Below, piece after piece: positions 11,619-21,062 of a DNA stretch of 64,000 nucleotides. A program made the translations under genes and the position numbers. Under the pieces are notes generated by a model. The model searched no databases and was not told where the DNA came from. It was given only the letters and a program-made list of their open reading frames with translations. This DNA comes from Pseudomonadota bacterium (GTDB taxonomy: Bacteria > Pseudomonadota > Gammaproteobacteria > Burkholderiales > Rhodocyclaceae). How positions within the stretch are numbered: the first letter of the stretch is position 1; every line of letters starts with the position of its first letter. The DNA lies in NCBI GenBank assembly GCA_018240785.1, contig JAFEFC010000022.1, positions 1-64,000 on the forward strand, written 5' to 3'.

Positions 11619-13016
11619 TCAGGCGGGCGACTGCCTGGCGTCGTTGCGCCGCATCACGATGCGCAACAGGCTCCCGAAGAGCACCGTGGCGACGATGGTC
11701 GCCAGCACGCAGCCTTCCCAGAAACCGGCAACCGAGGGCGCAGCGACACGCCATGGAGCGTGAAAGCTGAGCCAGTAGCCGCCGCTCAGGCCGATGCCCC
11801 AGAAACAGAGCGTGTGCAGCACCATCGGCAGCAGTGTCACCTTGTAGCCTCGCAATGCGTGCGCGGCGAGCGTCTGCAGACCGTCAAAGGCCTGGTAAAG
11901 GCACAGGTAGAAAACCAGGCCCAGGGCTAGCTTCCGCACGGTGGGGTCGACCGTGGAGTAGGCGATGACGGGTTCGCGGACGAGCCACAGCACGGCGCCG
12001 ATGATCAGTGCAAAGCTGCCTGCCAGGCTCAGTCCTACCTGCGCAGTGGCACGCGCGCGCTTCCAGTCATGCGCGCCGGCAGCCTGGCCGACGAGCACCA
12101 GCGTGGAGATCGACAGCGCCAGCGGCACCATGTAGATCAGCCCGGTCAGGTTGGCAACGACTCGATGGCCGGCGACGGTTTCTGCCCCCAGGCGCGCAAC
12201 GAAGATGGCGATCAGCGTGAAGGAGGTGATGTCGATGAAGGTCGACAGACCCATCGGCACGCCGAGTCGGAGCAGGCCGGCAAGTGCGCGTGGTCTCGGA
12301 GCCTGCCAGTGGGTGAAGATGCGATACGGCCGGTAGGCCGGGTTGCGCACCAGGTAGATCAGGCCGCAGCCGACTGCCAGCCAGCTCACGATCGCGGTCG
12401 ACACGCCGCAGCCCGTGCCGCCTAGCTCGGGCAAACCGAAGGCGCCGTTGGTCAACGACCACGCAAGCGGCAGATGCGCGGACGTGACGATCGCACTGAT
12501 CGCCATCAGGGCCCTGGGCCGGCCAACTGCGTTGTTGAAGGCGTAAAAGGTGCGGTAGAGCAGAACGGCCGGAAGGCCGAAGGCGGTGGCCTGCAGATAG
12601 GCGCCCGCCCTGGCGGCGACCTCCGCCGGTACGCTTGCCAACTGCAGCAAGGGTTCAGGAAACGCGAGCGCCAGGGTGCCCGGCAGCGCGAGCATCAGGG
12701 CAAGCCAAAGGCCCTGCTGCAATGCCGGACCGATTTCTTCGGATCGTCGCGCACCGTAGTGGTGGGCGACCGTCGGCGACACGGCTTGTAGAGTGCCGGT
12801 CAGCAGCATGACGACTGAGACATAGAAGCTGCTGCCGATGGCAATGCCGGCAAGGTCGGCCGTGCCGTAGCGTCCGGCGATGATGGTGTCGGCGATCATC
12901 ATGATCACCGACAGCACCTGTGCGATCAGCACGGGCCAGGCGTGATGCAGCAGTTGGCGCGCGATCGCTGCCGACGTGACTGGATTGGCCGTGGCGGCCG
13001 CGGTGGCCTCGCTCAA
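11619..13016 (-). CDS. MATE family multidrug/toxin efflux transporter
   Basis: 465 residues with about 12 hydrophobic segments and the two-repeat MATE architecture (HAWPVLIAQVLSVIMMIADTIIAG near the N-terminus and the paralogous RLGVPMGLSTFIDITSF in the second half). MATE proteins expel cationic drugs or metabolites using a Na+ or H+ gradient. The likely start is TTG at 13016-13014, which overlaps the stop of the upstream membrane protein as TTGA, so translation is probably coupled; no ATG lies near the N-terminus. It is the last gene of the run that begins with lexA. Confidence 0.92.
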   Translation of the reverse strand: MSEATAAATANPVTSAAIARQLLHHAWPVLIAQVLSVIMMIADTIIAGRYGTADLAGIAIGSSFYVSVVMLLTGTLQAVSPTVAHHYGARRSEEIGPALQQGLWLALMLALPGTLALAFPEPLLQLASVPAEVAARAGAYLQATAFGLPAVLLYRTFYAFNNAVGRPRALMAISAIVTSAHLPLAWSLTNGAFGLPELGGTGCGVSTAIVSWLAVGCGLIYLVRNPAYRPYRIFTHWQAPRPRALAGLLRLGVPMGLSTFIDITSFTLIAIFVARLGAETVAGHRVVANLTGLIYMVPLALSISTLVLVGQAAGAHDWKRARATAQVGLSLAGSFALIIGAVLWLVREPVIAYSTVDPTVRKLALGLVFYLCLYQAFDGLQTLAAHALRGYKVTLLPMVLHTLCFWGIGLSGGYWLSFHAPWRVAAPSVAGFWEGCVLATIVATVLFGSLLRIVMRRNDARQSPA

Positions 13017-13576
13017 TTCGCGGCAGACTGGCGCAGCAGCTTGCCGCGCCAGTAGCGCCAGGCAAGGAAGGCGAACAGGGAGCCCATGATCAGCCAGAAA
13101 CCCAGGCCCTGCCAGAAGGCGATCGGATCGGTCGCGAGGAAATAGTCGCGGGGAGGACGCACGAAGTGAACGCGCCCCTCGATCAGGGCGCGCGCTGCCA
13201 GGCCGGCACTTGCCAGGGTGGGCGCGAACCAGACGAGCAGCCCGACGCCGGTGATCACGCGGTCGAGCAGGGGCGTTGGGCGACTGCGCGGCATATACAC
13301 GCTTTCGACGCCATACCAGATCGACAGGATGAAGCCGACGAGGGCGGTGAGCGGCGCGATGGCCAGTGCAGCGCCGAGCAGGGTCGCGGCCAGCATGAAG
13401 GGGGCACCTTCGAGCGGTTCCACATGGGCCCACAGATCGGCCAGGGAGGCGAAGAGCCAGTAGCTGGCGGGGAGGGCAACCAGGAGAAAGAACAGGGCAC
13501 CTGTTCCGCGGCGGCGCATCTGGTCGCCGGGTACGGTGGAGGGGGATTCGGGATGGGACGACGCGGTTTGTGGCAT
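13013..13576 (-). CDS. Uncharacterised membrane protein of the lexA-imuAB run
   Basis: 187 residues from the ATG at 13576. After a hydrophilic Ser/Pro-rich N-terminus (about 22 residues) there are four to five hydrophobic segments: GALFFLLVALPASYWLFASL, FMLAATLLGAALAIAPLTAL, a following FILSIWYG, ITGVGLLVWFAPTLASAGL, and GLGFWLIMGSLFAFLAW, ending in a basic tail. I do not recognise a family. It lies 64 bases after imuB and its stop overlaps the TTG start of the MATE gene. Confidence 0.7.
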   Translation of the reverse strand: MPQTASSHPESPSTVPGDQMRRRGTGALFFLLVALPASYWLFASLADLWAHVEPLEGAPFMLAATLLGAALAIAPLTALVGFILSIWYGVESVYMPRSRPTPLLDRVITGVGLLVWFAPTLASAGLAARALIEGRVHFVRPPRDYFLATDPIAFWQGLGFWLIMGSLFAFLAWRYWRGKLLRQSAAN

Positions 13577-13640
13577 GGGCTGGGCCCGGAAAGGCGAACG
13601 GATTCGATCGAGAAGTGTACTACGGCCGGGACGGCAAGCC

Positions 13641-15119
13641 TCAGCCGAAATAGCCATGTACATACCAGGCGCCGGGAGGGTCCAGGTCCTCAAAGATCCA
13701 CCACAGGGCATCATCCGGCCCGCGGGCAAGATAGTAGTCGCGCCGGATGTCGGCCTGATCCCACCAGCCGCCTTCGATGCGCTCCGGGCCCTCGAGCAGG
13801 GTGACGACGCCGGGCGCGAGTGGACGCGGGTCGGGTAGCAGCCACAGGGGCCGCTTCGGATGAGCCCGCTTTGCTCCGGCGCTTGCGGTGCGGGTGGGGG
13901 ATGGCGAGGGCAATGGGGAAGGAAATGGCGACGCCGATGGCAATGTCGCCGTTTTCCGGGCCCAGGCGACCTCCGGGCGATGGTCGGCGCGAGTGTCGAG
14001 CAGCTGGATGGCGTCGGCACCCAGGCGGGCACGCAGGCGATCGAGCAACAGCATGGCGCTGTCCCGCGCCTGCCCGGGGCGGCCGAAAAGATCGTCCGGT
14101 TGTGGCGCGAACGCTTGCGGCGCGTCGGCGAGCAGGCGCAGCTCCTCGACCGGGGCAACGAGTTCCAGGCGGGCGAGATGTTCGCGAGCGAGCAGGACAA
14201 GGCGGCTGTCGTCACGGCAGGGGGCGCCGCTGACGATGGTCACGCGGGTTGCCGGGTGCCGCTCGTGGACCAGCTCGAGCACACACTGATCCACTGCCGC
14301 ATGGCGACGGGCAAGCCACGCCGCGAGGCCGGCGAACAGCCGCCGGGCAGCGAAGGCGAGCGCTTCGGTCTCGCACACCGGCGCAGGCAGTGCGAGGCGG
14401 TGGGCGTACTGCACAGGAGGCTGGAACCAGGGTTGCGGGTCGGGAATGTCGCCGCGGGCGCGTGACAGGGCCTCGATGACGGCGGTGGCCTGCCTGCGTG
14501 CAAGGGCCGCGCGGGGCAGCAGGGCGATTTCGCCGAGCGTGCGCACGCCGACGCCGGCGAGCAGTTCCAGGGTCGCAGGCGCCACGCCGGTGCCGTCAGC
14601 AAGCACGGTGAGGGGGAGCGAATCGAGGTCGGCCTGCCAGCCCGGGAGGAGCGCGTCGTTCATTCCCGGGCGGGTGCGCGCAAACCAGCGCGCAGCGAGG
14701 GGTGTCGGCGCCGTCGCGAGGCTGGCCTGTAGCCCCAGTCGTGCAAGGCCTTCATGGATTGCGTCAGCGATGGCGCAGGCACCGCCAAAGAGCTTCAGGC
14801 TGGACTCGATCTCCAGCAGCACCGCATCCGGCGGGACGAGGCTGATGCGCGGGCTGTAGGTGGCCGCCCAGCAAGCCACTTCGGTCAGGGTCTCGGCCTC
14901 CAGCGCCGGTGTGCGTGCCCGCAACTGCAGTGCCGGTGCGACGGCCAGGGCAGCGGCGACACCCTGACCAGGCTCGACGCCCAGCGCACGCGCCTCGGTG
15001 CTCGCCGCGATCACGCACGGGCGCGGGTGGCCAGCCACAACCGCGAGCGGAGCATCGATCCCGCTCCGGGTGTAGACCTGCAGGGGCAGCTCGGGCAGCA
15101 GCAGGGCGAGCCACAGCAT
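13641..15119 (-). CDS. imuB: ImuB, catalytically inactive Y-family polymerase of the mutasome
   Basis: 492 residues. The Y-family fold is present (ACWAATYSPRISLVPPDAVLLEIE, SLKLFGG) but the metal-binding acidic residues of real polymerases are missing: LALLLPELPLQVY stands where MDAFFA-type motifs would be, and LEIESSLKLF replaces SIDEAYLD. This is the hallmark of ImuB, which acts as a scaffold linking ImuA, DnaE2 and the beta clamp in error-prone synthesis. A Pro/Ser-rich linker (PSPFPSPLPSPSPT) precedes the C-terminal RPLWLLPDPRPL motif. It starts three bases after imuA and belongs to the LexA-controlled run. Confidence 0.9.
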   Translation of the reverse strand: MLWLALLLPELPLQVYTRSGIDAPLAVVAGHPRPCVIAASTEARALGVEPGQGVAAALAVAPALQLRARTPALEAETLTEVACWAATYSPRISLVPPDAVLLEIESSLKLFGGACAIADAIHEGLARLGLQASLATAPTPLAARWFARTRPGMNDALLPGWQADLDSLPLTVLADGTGVAPATLELLAGVGVRTLGEIALLPRAALARRQATAVIEALSRARGDIPDPQPWFQPPVQYAHRLALPAPVCETEALAFAARRLFAGLAAWLARRHAAVDQCVLELVHERHPATRVTIVSGAPCRDDSRLVLLAREHLARLELVAPVEELRLLADAPQAFAPQPDDLFGRPGQARDSAMLLLDRLRARLGADAIQLLDTRADHRPEVAWARKTATLPSASPFPSPLPSPSPTRTASAGAKRAHPKRPLWLLPDPRPLAPGVVTLLEGPERIEGGWWDQADIRRDYYLARGPDDALWWIFEDLDPPGAWYVHGYFG

Positions 15120-15122
15120 GGC

Positions 15123-15860
15123 TCAACTCACGAGTTGCAGCGGCGCGGGTCTTGAAGAAGGGGCCTCGCCGATCGCGTCGCAAGCGATCAGTTCGGTGTC
15201 GCCCGCCTGCAGGCGGCGCACGGGCAGGCGCAGGGCCCTGGATGCGGGCGGCCCCCTCCGCTTCAGGATGCTGACCTGCAGCGTCTCGCCTGCGCCGGCA
15301 AGGATCAGCCGTAGCGGTGCCGGCGAGGCCTGGCGTGCGGTTGCACGCGGACGGAACAGGAACAGGGGCGTGGCCGCCTCTTCGGCCGCGAGCTGAAGCC
15401 GGCGCAGGCCGGCGGTGTCGATGTGCTGCAACCAGGCGAGGACGGCCGAACAGCCTCCCGAGGCAAGGGCCTGGCGGGTTGCCCAGAGCGCGCGGGTCGC
15501 ATCGGGCCGGATCAGCAACAGACGGGAAAGCGGCACTCCCGCCGCCGCCAGGGCCGGCGCATATGGCAGGAAGGGCGGGGACACCCAGGCGAACCAGCGC
15601 TCGAACGGCGGGCGACTCAACACCGGCAGCAGCAGCGACAGCTCGCCCACGCCGGGATGGTCGACCAGCAGTTCGATCAGTGCGTCCGCCGGCCAGCCGC
15701 CGCCGGGCAGCTCGGCGTCCAGCGCATCGAAGCCGCTGGAAAGCACAGGGCCGCTGCCATGAGCCAGCCGGCTGGCCTGCCACACCGAGCCGGGCGGCAA
15801 AGCCGCGAGGGTGCTGCGCAGTTCTGCTGCGGAGGAAAGGGCGGTGGCTGCAGCGCTCAT
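15123..15860 (-). CDS. imuA: ImuA, RecA-like SOS mutagenesis protein
   Basis: 245 residues from the ATG at 15860, with GGAGG five bases upstream. The N-terminal pattern SSGFDALDAELPGGGWPADALIELL resembles ImuA/SulA-like and RecA-like proteins, where the segment before the loop positions the substrate; a canonical GxxxxGK[ST] P-loop is not intact. ImuA proteins are required with ImuB and DnaE2 for damage-induced mutagenesis. It lies 46 bases after lexA and three bases before imuB. Confidence 0.85.
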   Translation of the reverse strand: MSAAATALSSAAELRSTLAALPPGSVWQASRLAHGSGPVLSSGFDALDAELPGGGWPADALIELLVDHPGVGELSLLLPVLSRPPFERWFAWVSPPFLPYAPALAAAGVPLSRLLLIRPDATRALWATRQALASGGCSAVLAWLQHIDTAGLRRLQLAAEEAATPLFLFRPRATARQASPAPLRLILAGAGETLQVSILKRRGPPASRALRLPVRRLQAGDTELIACDAIGEAPSSRPAPLQLVS

Positions 15861-15906
15861 GGCGACCTCCCCGGCCATGTGCCGCCGGGGCAAATCCTTG
15901 CCGGGT

Positions 15907-16515
15907 TCAGTGATCCTTGCGGATCAGGCCGACCATCACCCCTTCGATCACCAGTGGCTCGCGGCGGGTATCGACGACGATGGGCTGGAAATCCGGGTTC
16001 GCCGGCAGCAGCTCGACCAGCGGGCCCTTGCGCTGCAAGGTCTTCACGGTGACGTCATCGTCGACCCGGGCGACCACGATCTGGCCGTTGCGCGCTTCGG
16101 CGCTGCGGTGAACGGCGATCAGATCGCCGTCGAGGATACCGGCGTCGCGCATGCTCAGGCCGCGTACCCGCAGCAGGTAGTCGGCACGCGGCGAGAAGAG
16201 CGAAGGATCGAGCTGGTAACGTGCCTCGACATGCTCGGCGGCAAGAATGGGGCTGCCGGCAGCGACGCGGCCGACCAGCGGCAGGCCGAGCGCCTCGGCG
16301 AGGCGAATGCCGCGCGCGCGGCCTTCCTCGAGCAGGATCGCGCCCTTGGCGGCAAGCGCGCGCAGGTGGGTTTCGGCGGCATTGGGCGAACGGAAGCCGA
16401 AGGCCGAGCAGACTTCTGCGCGGGTCGGAGGACGGCCTTCGGCCTCGACGGTGTCGCGGATGAAATCGAGGATTTCCTGCTGGCGTGTGGTCAGGCTGTC
16501 GCTGCGGGGTGGCAT
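15907..16515 (-). CDS. lexA: LexA, SOS response repressor
   Basis: 202 residues. The N-terminal winged helix-turn-helix ([25 protein letters not shown]) is followed by a self-cleavage site Ala86-Gly87 and the catalytic dyad Ser121 (GLSMRDAGI) and Lys158 (VTVKTL), each two beyond E. coli LexA. Activated RecA triggers autocleavage and releases SOS genes. GGAG lies six bases before the ATG. A perfect LexA box covers its own promoter, so lexA-imuA-imuB is autoregulated and damage-inducible. Confidence 0.97.
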   Translation of the reverse strand: MPPRSDSLTTRQQEILDFIRDTVEAEGRPPTRAEVCSAFGFRSPNAAETHLRALAAKGAILLEEGRARGIRLAEALGLPLVGRVAAGSPILAAEHVEARYQLDPSLFSPRADYLLRVRGLSMRDAGILDGDLIAVHRSAEARNGQIVVARVDDDVTVKTLQRKGPLVELLPANPDFQPIVVDTRREPLVIEGVMVGLIRKDH

Positions 16516-16533
16516 GGCGGTCTCCGATGGATG

Positions 16534-16549
16534 CTGTAATTTTAAACAG
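16534..16549 (-). promoter_or_regulatory. LexA operator (SOS box)
   Basis: CTGTAATTTTAAACAG matches CTGT-N8-ACAG exactly. It overlaps the lexA -10 element and lies 18 bases before the lexA start. Confidence 0.93.
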
Positions 16550-16566
16550 TCTTCAGCCTGGAGCAA
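16539..16566 (-). promoter_or_regulatory. Sigma70 promoter of lexA-imuA-imuB
   Basis: On the minus strand TTGCTC (16566-16561) and TAAAAT (16544-16539) are spaced by 16 bases. The -10 lies inside the LexA box, so bound LexA would block RNA polymerase. Confidence 0.72.
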
Positions 16567-16600
16567 GCCCTGCCGGTGATTTTGGCGGTGCAGTGCCCCG

Positions 16601-17599
16601 TCAGGGCAACAACACCGCCGCACCTTGCAACTCGCCGTGGCGCAGACGCTGGAGCGCGAGGTTGGCGTCGACGAGCGGAAAGCGGGTGACTTCGGTGCGC
16701 ACCGGCACCTGTGAGGCCAGGGCGAGGAATTCGTCGCCGTCGCGGCGGGTCAGGTTGGCAACCGACACGATGCGGCGCTCGCCCCACAGGATGCGGTAGG
16801 GGAAAGCCGGGATGTCGCTCATGTGGATGCCGGCGCACACCACCGTCCCGCCCTTGGCCATGGCTTGCAGCGCGGCAGGGACCAGCTCGCCGGCCGGCGC
16901 GAAGATCAGCGCGGCGTCGAGCGGCACCGGCGGCGTCTCTTCCGAGGCTCCGACCCAGCTCGCGCCGAGCGCGCGGGCGAAGGCCTGGCTTGCCGTGTCG
17001 CCGCCCCGGGTGAAGGCGAGCACTTCGCGCTGCTGCCAGACGGCCACCTGGGCGATGATGTGGGCGGCCGCGCCGAAGCCGTAGATGCCCAGGCGGCGGG
17101 CGTTGCCCGCCATCACGAGGGCGCGGTAGCCGATCAGGCCGGCGCACAGCAGCGGCGCGGCTTCCGCGGCATCGATGGCATCGGGCAGCGGGAAGCAGTA
17201 GCGCGCATCGGCGACGGTGTATTCGGCATAGCCGCCATGGATCTGGTAGCCGGTGAAGCGGGCGTGGTCGCACAGGTTTTCACGCTGGCTGGCGCAGAAG
17301 TCGCAGGTACCGCAGGTCCAGCCAAGCCAGGGCACGCCCATGCGCTGTCCGACGCCTACGCCGGCCACACCGCTGCCGGTGGCCACGACGCGACCGACGA
17401 TCTCATGGCCGGGAACCATCGGCAGCACCGGGTCGGGCAACTCGCCGTCGATCAGGTGCAGGTCGGTGCGGCACACGCCGCAGGCTTCCACCCGCAACAG
17501 GATCTGGCCTGGTGCAGGTGACGGCACCGGCAGTTCGGCCATGCGCAGTGCCTGGCCGGTACGTTCGAACAGCATGGCACGCATGGTCCTGGGCGACAT
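16601..17599 (-). CDS. Zinc-dependent alcohol dehydrogenase (MDR family)
   Basis: 332 residues from the ATG at 17599 with AAGGAG seven bases upstream. Catalytic zinc ligands are Cys43 (CRTDLH) and His65-Glu66 (GHEIVG). The structural zinc is held by Cys96, Cys99, Cys102 and Cys110 ([16 protein letters not shown]). The nucleotide-binding part has [10 protein letters not shown] rather than the common GxGxxG. It resembles the AdhA/YogA-like group that oxidises primary alcohols with NAD(P). It is monocistronic and divergent from bcp; the specific substrate is not evident. Confidence 0.9.
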   Translation of the reverse strand: MSPRTMRAMLFERTGQALRMAELPVPSPAPGQILLRVEACGVCRTDLHLIDGELPDPVLPMVPGHEIVGRVVATGSGVAGVGVGQRMGVPWLGWTCGTCDFCASQRENLCDHARFTGYQIHGGYAEYTVADARYCFPLPDAIDAAEAAPLLCAGLIGYRALVMAGNARRLGIYGFGAAAHIIAQVAVWQQREVLAFTRGGDTASQAFARALGASWVGASEETPPVPLDAALIFAPAGELVPAALQAMAKGGTVVCAGIHMSDIPAFPYRILWGERRIVSVANLTRRDGDEFLALASQVPVRTEVTRFPLVDANLALQRLRHGELQGAAVLLP

Positions 17600-17809
17600 C
17601 CCGCATCTCCTTTGCTTGCGTTCATGATGCGCTGCGACTTGAGCCGGCGGCGCATCTGGGCTATTGATTCTCATGTGCCGCCCGCGATCGCATGGGCGTC
17701 CTCGATCCGGGAGAAAGCCGAATTGATCATTCCGCCCCAACCCGCCGCTGGCTCCGGTAGAGTTCGACCGAGCACTCGGCTAGAATCCGCCACACGTCAG
17801 GGAGAGCCC

Positions 17810-18292
17810 ATGCTGCAAAGCGGAGACCTTGCACCCTCGTTTTCCTTGCCGGACGCGGACATGGAGATTTTCGATCTCGCTTCCACGCGCGGCAAGCAGC
17901 ACGTGGTTCTCTACTTTTACCCACGCGACAACACGCCCGGGTGCACGCTTCAGGCCGCGGACTTCAGCGACCATGAAGATGAATTCGCCCGCCACGGCTG
18001 CATCGTGGTCGGCGTCAGTCCCGACGATTGCCTCACGCACGCCGAATTCCGCGACCATCAGGGACTCTCGGTCCGTCTCCTGTCCGACGCCGACACCGAG
18101 GTGTCGCGGCTCTACGGCGTGTGGCAACAGAAGGAAGTCGACGGTGTGAAGAAGATGTGCGTGCGGCGATCGACCTTCGTCATCGACAAGCAGGGGAAGA
18201 TCCGCCACGCGTTGTACGACGTGACGCCCCGTGGGCATGCAGCCGCGGTATTCGAACTGGTCAAGAAACTGGAATCACACAATGCAAGCTGA
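17810..18292 (+). CDS. bcp: Thioredoxin-dependent peroxiredoxin, Bcp/PrxQ type
   Basis: 160 residues from the ATG at 17810 with GGGAG upstream; TAGAAT at 17781-17786 may be its -10. The peroxidatic cysteine is Cys45 in PRDNTPGCT. The resolving cysteine that E. coli Bcp has five residues later is alanine here (CTLQAA), so resolution must use another cysteine (Cys64 or Cys74 are candidates) or an external thiol. It reduces hydrogen peroxide and organic hydroperoxides in the cytoplasm. Its end overlaps the next gene by 11 bases, suggesting coupled expression with the isomerase. Confidence 0.93.
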   Translation: MLQSGDLAPSFSLPDADMEIFDLASTRGKQHVVLYFYPRDNTPGCTLQAADFSDHEDEFARHGCIVVGVSPDDCLTHAEFRDHQGLSVRLLSDADTEVSRLYGVWQQKEVDGVKKMCVRRSTFVIDKQGKIRHALYDVTPRGHAAAVFELVKKLESHNAS

Positions 18293-18767
18293 AATCGTCA
18301 AGAACACCGTGGTGACGCTGAACTACACGGTGCGCGACCCGGATGGCGCCGTCATCGACGACGGTCATCACCCTCTCGTCTACCTGCACGGCGGCTACGA
18401 CGGCATCTTCCCCAAACTGGAGGAAACGCTGCACGGCAAGCACCAGGGCGACACGCTGCAGGTCAAGCTGCAGCCTGACGATGCCTTTGGCGAATACGAC
18501 GAATCCCTGATCATGATCGAGGACGCCAAGCTGTTCCCGGAGAACATCGAGGTCGGCATGAGCTTCGAGCGCGTGTCCGATGACGGGGCCGAGGAACTGA
18601 TCTACCGCGTGACCGACATCGCCGACGGCAAGGTCGTCGTCGACGGCAATCATCCGCTGGCTGGTGTGTCGCTGGTGTTCGACATCACCGTCGCGGAAGT
18701 GCGCAAGGCGACGGCAGAGGAGATCAGCCACGGCCACGTTCACGGAGCGGGCGGCCACCATCACTGA
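18282..18767 (+). CDS. slyD: SlyD-type FKBP peptidyl-prolyl isomerase and metal-binding chaperone
   Basis: 161 residues. The split FKBP domain (VVTLNYTVRDPDGAVIDD, YLHGGYDGIFPKLEETLHG) encloses the insert-in-flap chaperone domain (PDDAFGEYDESLIM to VVVDGNHPLAGVSLVFDITV). The C-terminus is histidine-rich (SHGHVHGAGGHHH), as in SlyD, which binds nickel and supports hydrogenase or urease maturation. The tail is shorter than in E. coli. The start at 18282 lies inside the end of bcp. A hairpin terminator follows at 18822. Confidence 0.92.
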   Translation: MQAEIVKNTVVTLNYTVRDPDGAVIDDGHHPLVYLHGGYDGIFPKLEETLHGKHQGDTLQVKLQPDDAFGEYDESLIMIEDAKLFPENIEVGMSFERVSDDGAEELIYRVTDIADGKVVVDGNHPLAGVSLVFDITVAEVRKATAEEISHGHVHGAGGHHH

Positions 18768-18821
18768 TCGCTGGCGGGCCGTTCCGCGGCCCCGATGCGC
18801 AACCCGGAAGGGCCATGACCT

Positions 18822-18862
18822 GAGGCAGACCGGAGCGGTTTCCGGCTGCCTCTCGTCGTTTT
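18822..18862 (+). terminator. Terminator after the bcp-slyD pair
   Basis: GAGGCAG (18822-18828) and CCGGA (18830-18834) pair with TCCGG (18841-18845) and CTGCCTC (18846-18852) with a bulged A. A T-rich stretch (TCGTCGTTTTG) follows. Confidence 0.65.
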
Positions 18863-18887
18863 GTCTTCCCGCATCGCTGCGACGACC

Positions 18888-20978
18888 ATGAGCTTCCATC
18901 CACCGACCAAGCCTGCCTCTCACTCGACGGACCAGCCGGTGCCGCTGCTCGAAGTCACCGGCCTGAGGGTGGCCATCGACACGCCGCGCGGCACGATCCG
19001 TCCCGTCGACGGCGTCGATCTGTCGCTGGCCGCCGGTGAAACCTTCGCCCTGTTGGGCGAGTCCGGCTGTGGGAAGTCGATGACGGCGCTGGCGCTGGCG
19101 CGGCTGCTGCCCGATGCCGGTCGCATCGAGCATGGCGGAGTGCGGCTGGGCGGGACCGATCTGTTGCGACTGCCGGAAGCGGCAATGCGCCAGGTGCGGG
19201 GCGGGCGCATCGGCATGATCTTCCAGGAGCCGGGGACCAGCCTGAACCCGGTCATGACGGTCGGCGAGCAGATCGGCGAAGTCCTGCGGCAGCATCGCAA
19301 GGACGACGTGCACGCGGCAGCGCTGAAGCTGCTCGAGAGCGTGGGCATTCCGGATGCGGCGCGACGTCTGAACGATTACCCCTTCCAGTTCTCCGGCGGC
19401 ATGAAGCAGCGGGTGATGATCGCGATGGCCCTTGCCGGCAGCCCCGAGCTGCTGATCGCCGACGAGCCCACCACGGCGCTCGACGTCACGATCCAGGCCC
19501 AGGTGCTGGACTTGCTGGCGCACATCCAGGCAGAGCGCGCCATGGGCATGCTGCTGATCACCCACGATCTCGGCGTGGTGGCGCGCATGGCGCATCGGGT
19601 CGGCGTGATGTACGCAGGCGAGGTGGTGGAGACGGGGCCGCGCGAGGCCTTCTTCGCGATGCCGCTGCATCCGTATTCGCGCAAGCTGTTCGCGGCCCTG
19701 CCGAGCGCCGCGCACCGCGGCCGCGTGCTCGATGCCCCGCTCGGCAGCGTGCCGCCGCTGGACCGCGCGTTCGCCGGCTGCCGCTTTGCGGAGCGCTGCC
19801 CGGCCGCCTTCGATCGCTGCGACGACGAGGCCCCCGGTTGGCACCGTGTCGGCGCCCAATCGGTGCGCTGCCATCTTTACGAAGGCGTTCAGGTCCCACG
19901 CCCGTTTGAACGTGTTGCCGCCGGTCGGGTCGAGGGAGCCTCCCCGCGGCAGTCCGGCGCTACTGTGCTCGAGGTGCGCGGTCTCGCGGTGCATTTCCCG
20001 GTGCGCAAGGGCTTGTTGCGCCGTGTCGTCGGCCACGTACGGGCGGTCGATGGGGTGGACCTGATCCTCGCTGCCGGTCGCACGCTGGCGCTCGTCGGCG
20101 AGTCTGGCTGCGGCAAGACGACCGTCGGCAAGGCGCTGCTGCAGCTCGTTCCGCCGACGGCCGGCAGTGTGCAGCTCGACGGCGTCGACATCGTCGGGCA
20201 GGGCGGGGACACCCTGCGCGGCATGCGCCGTGCAGTGCAGATGGTGTTCCAGGATCCGTTCGCCTCGCTCAATCCGCGCATGCGCGTGGGCGAGATCATC
20301 GAGGAGGGCATGGCCAGCCTCGGCGTGGAGCTCGACCCGGCGGCACGACGTCGCGCCGCGGACACGCTGCTCGAGCGCATCGGCCTTTCGCCTGCAATGC
20401 GCTGGCGATATCCGCACGAGTTCTCCGGCGGCCAGCGCCAGCGCATCGCGATTGCGCGCGCGCTGGCCGTGTCGCCGCGCCTCATCGTCTGCGACGAACC
20501 CACGAGCGCGCTCGACGTCTCGGTACAGGCGCAGTTGCTGAACCTGATGCGGGAACTGCAGCGCGAGCGCGGACTGGCCTATCTGTTCATCACCCACAAT
20601 CTGGCGGTGGTCGAATACCTCGCTGACGAGGTGGCGGTGATGTACCTCGGGCGCATCGTCGAGCGGGGGCCGGCGGAGCGCATGCTGTCGGCACCGGCGC
20701 ATCCTTACACCCGGGCTTTGCTGGACGCCGTGCCGGAAATCGACGGCGCCGGGGAGGGACCGTCAGGAGCAATGAAGCTCGACAGGGGAGGCGCGACCGC
20801 CATGCAGCCGGCACAGGCTGCGGTGGTCGATGTGCCTTCGCCCCTGGATCCGCCCGCCGGATGTCATTTCCATCCGCGTTGCCCGCACGCCAGCGACATC
20901 TGCCGGTTGACCTATCCACGTGAAACCGAACTCGGCGGCGGGCACGTGGTGCGCTGTCACTGGCCGCAAGGACGCTGA
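18888..20978 (+). CDS. Fused double-ATPase subunit of an oligopeptide-type ABC transporter (YejF/GsiA-like)
   Basis: 696 residues with two complete ABC cassettes. Walker A sequences GESGCGKS (57-64) and GESGCGKT (404-411), signatures QFSGGMKQR and EFSGGQRQR, and Walker B segments [12 protein letters not shown] and [12 protein letters not shown] are present. Each half ends in the oligopeptide/dipeptide extension with four cysteines ([24 protein letters not shown]), which in Dpp/Opp ATPases can hold an Fe-S cluster. It energises import of peptides or similar solutes, but no permease or binding-protein gene lies next to it in this window. Confidence 0.93.
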   Translation: MSFHPPTKPASHSTDQPVPLLEVTGLRVAIDTPRGTIRPVDGVDLSLAAGETFALLGESGCGKSMTALALARLLPDAGRIEHGGVRLGGTDLLRLPEAAMRQVRGGRIGMIFQEPGTSLNPVMTVGEQIGEVLRQHRKDDVHAAALKLLESVGIPDAARRLNDYPFQFSGGMKQRVMIAMALAGSPELLIADEPTTALDVTIQAQVLDLLAHIQAERAMGMLLITHDLGVVARMAHRVGVMYAGEVVETGPREAFFAMPLHPYSRKLFAALPSAAHRGRVLDAPLGSVPPLDRAFAGCRFAERCPAAFDRCDDEAPGWHRVGAQSVRCHLYEGVQVPRPFERVAAGRVEGASPRQSGATVLEVRGLAVHFPVRKGLLRRVVGHVRAVDGVDLILAAGRTLALVGESGCGKTTVGKALLQLVPPTAGSVQLDGVDIVGQGGDTLRGMRRAVQMVFQDPFASLNPRMRVGEIIEEGMASLGVELDPAARRRAADTLLERIGLSPAMRWRYPHEFSGGQRQRIAIARALAVSPRLIVCDEPTSALDVSVQAQLLNLMRELQRERGLAYLFITHNLAVVEYLADEVAVMYLGRIVERGPAERMLSAPAHPYTRALLDAVPEIDGAGEGPSGAMKLDRGGATAMQPAQAAVVDVPSPLDPPAGCHFHPRCPHASDICRLTYPRETELGGGHVVRCHWPQGR

Positions 20979-21062
20979 CGAAACAGCGTTTTCGGCCAGG
21001 CCTGCCAGGCGTCAGGGAGGGACGGCGCAGCGCAACCAGACGCGCAGCGCCCGCCCGGACTT

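Noticed and set aside
13017-13433. Longer MATE protein beginning at 13433
   Set aside because: The extra 139 residues overlap the membrane-protein gene in another frame; MATE homology begins near 13016, where TTGA couples the two genes.
13577-14215. N-terminal extension of the small membrane protein to an ATG at 14215
   Set aside because: That part overlaps the imuB coding sequence in another frame; the membrane protein has its own ATG at 13576.
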